Shown here in pieces: positions 60,476-64,000 of a stretch of 64,000 nt of DNA. A program made the position numbers and the translations under genes. Each line of letters begins with the position of its first letter. The first letter of the stretch is position 1. Under the pieces are notes generated by a model. It ran no database searches and was not told the DNA's origin. It saw only the letters and a program-made list of their open reading frames with translations. The DNA is taken from the NCBI RefSeq assembly GCF_005870085.1, contig NZ_SZNM01000015.1, positions 1-64,000 on the forward strand, written 5' to 3'. This DNA is from Aquibacillus sediminis (lineage in GTDB: Bacteria; Bacillota; Bacilli; Bacillales; Amphibacillaceae).

Positions 60476-60607
60476 AATGATGACCTCCTACATTATCAAG
60501 TTCAACTATATATTCTCCTTTAGAGGTCTATTTATGTATGAATTCCGGGATCAATGCCCTCCAGTTGACCTTTTCCTAATGGAAGGCCAGATCACATTAT
60601 TATAAAG

Positions 60608-60643
60608 AAAAACACAGTGAAAGTCTCTATTCACTGTGTTTCT
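60608..60643 (-). terminator. Terminator of the PAS gene
   Basis: AAACACAGTGAA (60610-60621) pairs perfectly with TTCACTGTGTTT (60630-60641); on the minus strand TTTCTTT follows. Confidence 0.85.
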
Positions 60644-60665
60644 CAAGTGAGAAGGGTATATGTTT

Positions 60666-61142
60666 TTATTCAGGTTTGACAGCAATAAATTCATCAATCG
60701 TTTCAGGGGTATGTTTACCTTCTTTTCCTTGGAAAAGGTCCATATTAACGGTCACATCCATACAACCTAGATAGTTTCCATTTTCATCACGGACTGCCAT
60801 GAATTTTTGATAAATTTGACCAGTTTCACCAGAACGTTTTGGGAACCAAAATTCCCATTCATCTTGTTTTCCTGAATGAAAATCATTCAACAATTTTTCA
60901 ACGTGGTGAGCCACTCCGGGATGAAGCTCAAGCACATGGCGACCAATCGCTTCCTTACGGCGGCCATGCACGCGATCTGGATTATTTGAATACCAGCGGA
61001 AAATATCGTTTTCATCGCAAAAGCCCATTTCAAATGGCAAAAGTTTGATGATTGAATCCAACGTGCTTGCTTTAATCGCACCAGTTTCAAAATTAATGAC
61101 AGCTTCAGGATTAATTAAATCTGACAATTTTTCCTCAGACAT
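60666..61142 (-). CDS. Stand-alone PAS-domain protein (DUF438-tail like)
   Basis: 158 residues. The PAS domain spans about 30-145 (ASTLDSIIKLLPFEMGFCDE; FRWYSNNPDRVHGRRKEAIG; WEFWFPKRSGETGQIYQKFM). It matches the C-terminal PAS of DUF438 proteins and probably binds heme, flavin or a small ligand; it has no output domain. The start at 61142 follows AAGGAGTGTTACAT. Confidence 0.8.
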   Translation of the reverse strand: MSEEKLSDLINPEAVINFETGAIKASTLDSIIKLLPFEMGFCDENDIFRWYSNNPDRVHGRRKEAIGRHVLELHPGVAHHVEKLLNDFHSGKQDEWEFWFPKRSGETGQIYQKFMAVRDENGNYLGCMDVTVNMDLFQGKEGKHTPETIDEFIAVKPE

Positions 61143-61251
61143 ATGTAACACTCCTTTATAAGAACTATTAGGGAACAATAAAATCAGCTTCTACACATCA
61201 AGTATCTTCCTTTTCCCAAAAAAATTCCTTGATATAGATCAAGTTTATGTT

Positions 61252-61445
61252 GTGGGACAAAGGGACAGGGCACTTGTCCCACTAAACTATTAGAGATGAC
61301 GGAGATGAGCAGAAGTGAGGATCGAAGCGGATATTTATGCCGCTAATCGTGCTCAAGACGGTGATTTTGGAGGGTTCGCAGACATTTGTTCCTTTATTTC
61401 ACATAAAATGACCCCTTTTGCCAAGATATTAATGAAATAACGAAC
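61252..61445. repeat. GTGGGACAA hairpin and family-C repeat, copy 2
   Basis: 61252-61282: GTGGGACAA / TTGTCCCAC arms. 61318-61445: GGATCGAAGCGGATATTTAT, GCAGACATTTGTTCCTTTAT, CCTTTTGCCAAGATATTAAT GAAATAACGAACT, close to 21458-21590. Its end supplies the stop codon of the frameshifted gene at 61429. Confidence 0.7.
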
Positions 61446-61703
61446 TTATAAGCTTGATCGTTGAATAGATGACTAAAACAGCAACAATCCACGGAAACGA
61501 ATAGATAAAAGTCATGAAAATGAACATAAGAATTTCAACCATAGTGGGTCATTATATCCGCCAACCTCTTCACCGTGAAATACCGCATTAAAAGGAGTTA
61601 TCGAGCTATATACCACTACAATCGATGACATAATGAAAAACATTGGAAATCGTGTTATTAAATACCGGAATTTCTTCACTATGAACCCCGTTCCTCTCAT
61701 TTC
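61429..61703 (-). pseudogene. Frameshifted small membrane protein
   Basis: The first frame reads MRGTGFIVKKFRYLITRFPM FFIMSSIVVVYSSITPF to GGYNDPLW near 61546; the second helix MVEILMFIFMTFIYSFPWIV AVLVIYSTIKLI runs in another frame to 61429. One indel at about 61545. The last codons overlap the family-C repeat. Confidence 0.6.
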
Positions 61704-61800
61704 GTTACCTTTTCCCGAATTGTAACATAGACACTCTGAATCACTGTCCAAAAAATTATCATTATGTGAGCGGCCGCATCATTCAATTACTAGAGCGCAA

Positions 61801-61852
61801 TGGGGCCAGGAACTCCCGTGGACACTTGTCCATATCGAGCACCTGACCCCTT
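61801..61852. repeat. Family-A palindrome, copy 20
   Basis: TGGGGCCAGGAACTCCCGTG, GACACTTGTCCATATCGAGC, ACCTGACCCC. Directly behind the BceB-like gene end; probably its terminator. Confidence 0.75.
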
Positions 61853-61866
61853 TTAGGAAAATTTAC

Positions 61867-63762
61867 TTAAAACACCCTTCTCTTTACCTGTTTCACATAG
61901 AAAAAACGTACAATGAAGAAGTAAATAACTTGAATCAAAGCGAAACTTCCTAATACGAAGGTGGATTCAATCGTTAAATCGTAATGAAACATGTGTGACA
62001 AAGCAGTAAGCGCAACAGAACCGTGAATTAAAGCAACAACGATTGGTGAAAAGAATAGTATTGCAACTTGTCGGTTGATTACTTTATTCAACTCCGTCTG
62101 TGTTAATCCGATTTTTGCAATGGAACGGAACTTGCGCTTTTCCTCTTCTAAATCAGTAAATAGTCGGAAATAAAGAAAGCTCCCAGCTGAAACAAAGAAT
62201 ACAATTCCTATAAACAAACCGATAAATAAGATCGGTCCATACATTTTATTGATTTCATAAAGTTGATAGTCAACGGAGTAAGCCTTATCCTCCAATTGTT
62301 CCGTTAACTTTCTTCCCGCTTCGATTAACTTCTGATCCGGTTGTCCTTCTTTTGCTTTCCACACGACACTCCAATCAGTTCTTACCGGTGAGCCAAGCTG
62401 TTCATAGATGTTGTCATTGACAACATAATAACTATCATTTGGTAATACCGCTGATTCTATTACATTGCTTGGTTTAACCTCTTGTCCGTTATCTAGTTCG
62501 ATAGTAGCTTCCATCAAATCTTCACTGGCACCTAATCCTTGCATCATCCCTACACCATTCTGTTTTACGACAATAAACTCATGCTCCCCTGGATTAAGTT
62601 CGTTTTCCTTGTTTAAAGACGCAAAACGATTGTAGTCAGAGGCTCTTACAATTAACGCTTCCCCAACTTCTTCCGTTGGCTCAAAATAGGTTAGCTCCAA
62701 GGCCTCCATCTTTGTTTCTACCTTATCCTCCTGCAAGATCGCGTTCATTTTACGAACATCTTCCTTCACCACTTCTTCACGATCCTCCAGCCAAGGAATA
62801 TATTGATAGGTATATAGATCAGAATCCTTTCCTCCTTTTGTTATTAGAGAGTGGAACCCATATAATGCCCCAATTGCACTAAATGCAACCGTTGATATAA
62901 TGGCCACCATAAAAAATGTCCTAGCATTATCCTTCATTCGAAAGGACAAATCAGAGAACAGTAGCATATTTGTTTTCCGCCAGAAAACGGTTTTGTTATT
63001 TTTCAAACGGTGTATGACGTATACACTCAATTGTGTAAATAACAGATACGTTCCTAGTGTAACAACAAGAATAACCGGAATCATTGCAAATACAACTTGA
63101 ACACCCTGCACATAAAGCGCAGTGCCATACCCAGCGATGATTAGTAGTGCTGCAAGAATGGATAGAGTAATAGAAGCTTTTGGCTCTCCTTTGGACTGTT
63201 TATCCCCTCTAATTAAGTCAATCAGTTTATTTGTACGAAGAATAAATGAAACAAAAATGGATATACAGAAAAATAGAACGAAAAAGCTACTAAATGTTAC
63301 AACAATGGCAAATGTAGGAAAATAAAAATCCAGTGATTCACTAATAATTAATACATTCTCAGCAACTAAGAGAATGGCTTTTGCGAACACTAAACCAATC
63401 AGAATTCCACCAATTGTAGCAAAAAAGCCAATTAAAATATTTTCCAAAAATACCATCAGGCGAATTTGTCTGTTGGAGGCACCTAACATCATTAACAAGC
63501 CAAACTCTTTCTTTCTCGACTGTAAAAATGAGCTCATCGAGTATAGGACAAAAAAGAACGAAAACACATAAATAATTCCGCCTGCAACTGCCATACCAAG
63601 CAATGCATTCTGATTAACAGACCCATCCGAAAACGTTGGATGAAAGGCAAAGATCGCAAAGGTGAAGAAAACCATCACCGTGAACATACTACTAAGGAAG
63701 TAGGCAACATACAATCGCTTGTTCCGTAAGACATTATTAAACGCGAATTGACGAAAAGTCAT
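61867..63762 (-). CDS. BceB-type ABC transporter permease
   Basis: The 631-residue FtsX-like permease opens MTFRQFAFNNVLRNKRLYVA, the typical BceB start. It has about ten helices and a large extracytoplasmic domain (about 310-510). LFYSMSSFLQSRKKEFGLLM-type motif (FtsX core) lies near 75 and the second ILFIGLFIGIVFFVSAGSFL near 525. BceAB modules remove or sense peptide antibiotics such as bacitracin. It overlaps the ATPase gene by 26 bp. The usual BceRS sensor pair would lie outside the window. Confidence 0.85.
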   Translation of the reverse strand: MTFRQFAFNNVLRNKRLYVAYFLSSMFTVMVFFTFAIFAFHPTFSDGSVNQNALLGMAVAGGIIYVFSFFFVLYSMSSFLQSRKKEFGLLMMLGASNRQIRLMVFLENILIGFFATIGGILIGLVFAKAILLVAENVLIISESLDFYFPTFAIVVTFSSFFVLFFCISIFVSFILRTNKLIDLIRGDKQSKGEPKASITLSILAALLIIAGYGTALYVQGVQVVFAMIPVILVVTLGTYLLFTQLSVYVIHRLKNNKTVFWRKTNMLLFSDLSFRMKDNARTFFMVAIISTVAFSAIGALYGFHSLITKGGKDSDLYTYQYIPWLEDREEVVKEDVRKMNAILQEDKVETKMEALELTYFEPTEEVGEALIVRASDYNRFASLNKENELNPGEHEFIVVKQNGVGMMQGLGASEDLMEATIELDNGQEVKPSNVIESAVLPNDSYYVVNDNIYEQLGSPVRTDWSVVWKAKEGQPDQKLIEAGRKLTEQLEDKAYSVDYQLYEINKMYGPILFIGLFIGIVFFVSAGSFLYFRLFTDLEEEKRKFRSIAKIGLTQTELNKVINRQVAILFFSPIVVALIHGSVALTALSHMFHYDLTIESTFVLGSFALIQVIYFFIVRFFYVKQVKRRVF

Positions 63763-64000
63763 TGCCGTCGCCCCCCATCAATGAGAGCATATCAATTATT
63801 TTGTGGAAAAATGCTTGTCTACTCTCCCCACGGTGAATTTCTGAATGGAGCTTCCCATCACGGATAAAAATAACCCGGTTGGCGTAGCTGGCTGCTTGTG
63901 GGTCATGGGTTACCATTAACAAGCTTGTTTTTTCCGTTTCATTGATGGATACAAGCATGTTCATGACATCCTTTGCCGCTTTCGAATCTAGGTTCCCTGT
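63737..64000 (-). CDS. BceA-type ABC ATPase, partial (C-terminal part)
   Basis: The open frame runs off the window end. It contains TGNLDSKAAKDVMNMLVSIN, the Walker-B-distal D-loop with the TGNLDS of LolD/BceA ATPases, then LLMVTHDPQAASYANRVIFI-RDG (switch His). The usual C-terminal ending follows. It powers the permease downstream, a two-gene transporter. Confidence 0.85.
   Translation of the reverse strand, partial: TGNLDSKAAKDVMNMLVSINETEKTSLLMVTHDPQAASYANRVIFIRDGKLHSEIHRGESRQAFFHKIIDMLSLMGGDGNDFSSIRV

Noticed and set aside
61318-61445. Target-site duplication around the family-C repeat
   Set aside because: No matching short flanking repeats could be identified by eye.
1-64000. CRISPR array, tRNA, rRNA, IS element or prophage
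   Set aside because: No regularly spaced direct repeats, no cloverleaf, no transposase or phage genes were seen; the many repeats are irregularly spaced palindromes.

Overview
The window comes from a low-GC, spore-forming Gram-positive bacterium of the family Bacillaceae. The evidence is an Spo0E-type phosphatase, a CotF-like coat protein, a CtsR box on an hsp20 gene, sigma-A promoters, AGGAGG ribosome binding sites and frequent TTG/GTG starts. An Mrp-type cation/proton antiporter operon and a glycine-betaine type ABC importer suggest a salt- or alkali-tolerant lifestyle; this is inference. No tRNA, rRNA, CRISPR array, transposase or prophage is visible.

Layout. 0-9 kb: small accessory genes (Imm26 immunity protein, M20 peptidase, GIY-YIG protein, DUF3231 protein, DUF2200) with remnants of VOC and SRPBCC genes. 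9-13.8 kb: ArsR-rhodanese fusion regulator with an MFS transporter, a deaminase, and an SDR facing its TetR regulator. 14-18 kb: decayed sequence, then a MetNIQ-type importer. 18-29 kb: an accessory stretch of GNATs, LD-carboxypeptidase, AlkD-like repair protein, phosphatase, HIT protein, nucleotidyltransferase and transglutaminase, with two toxin-antitoxin loci and several gene fragments. 29.3-35.5 kb: an eight-gene Mrp/Mbh-like antiporter operon lying between two ~190-bp direct repeats. 36-42 kb: a signalling island (PAS-GGDEF, Spo0E-like, three MEDS proteins, EAL). 42-48 kb: hsp20, a lone OLD nuclease, a zinc-finger/MORN gene pair and its duplicated fragment. 48-50 kb: a type I toxin locus with a visible antisense promoter. 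50-52.5 kb: an ABC-F resistance-type ATPase behind a long leader that starts with an ErmD-like leader peptide. 52.9-56 kb: glycine betaine/proline ABC importer. 56-62 kb: small membrane proteins, DJ-1/PfpI protein, YqcI/YcgG protein, CotF-like protein, PAS protein. 61.8-64 kb: a BceAB-type transporter cut by the window end.

The most notable things are: (1) the macrolide-sensing type leader peptide MTHSMRLRFPALNQ with its own sigma-A promoter but no erm gene, the next gene being an ABC-F protein; (2) a family of about twenty ~45-55 bp imperfect palindromes scattered between genes, some sitting at the break points of truncated genes; (3) an antiporter operon whose order matches the Mrp module of archaeal membrane hydrogenases rather than the usual bacterial mrpABCDEFG; (4) a cluster of XRE-MEDS regulators sharing the 14-bp motif GTCAAATTGCCACA; (5) unusually many small gene remnants, which points to active duplication and decay in this region.
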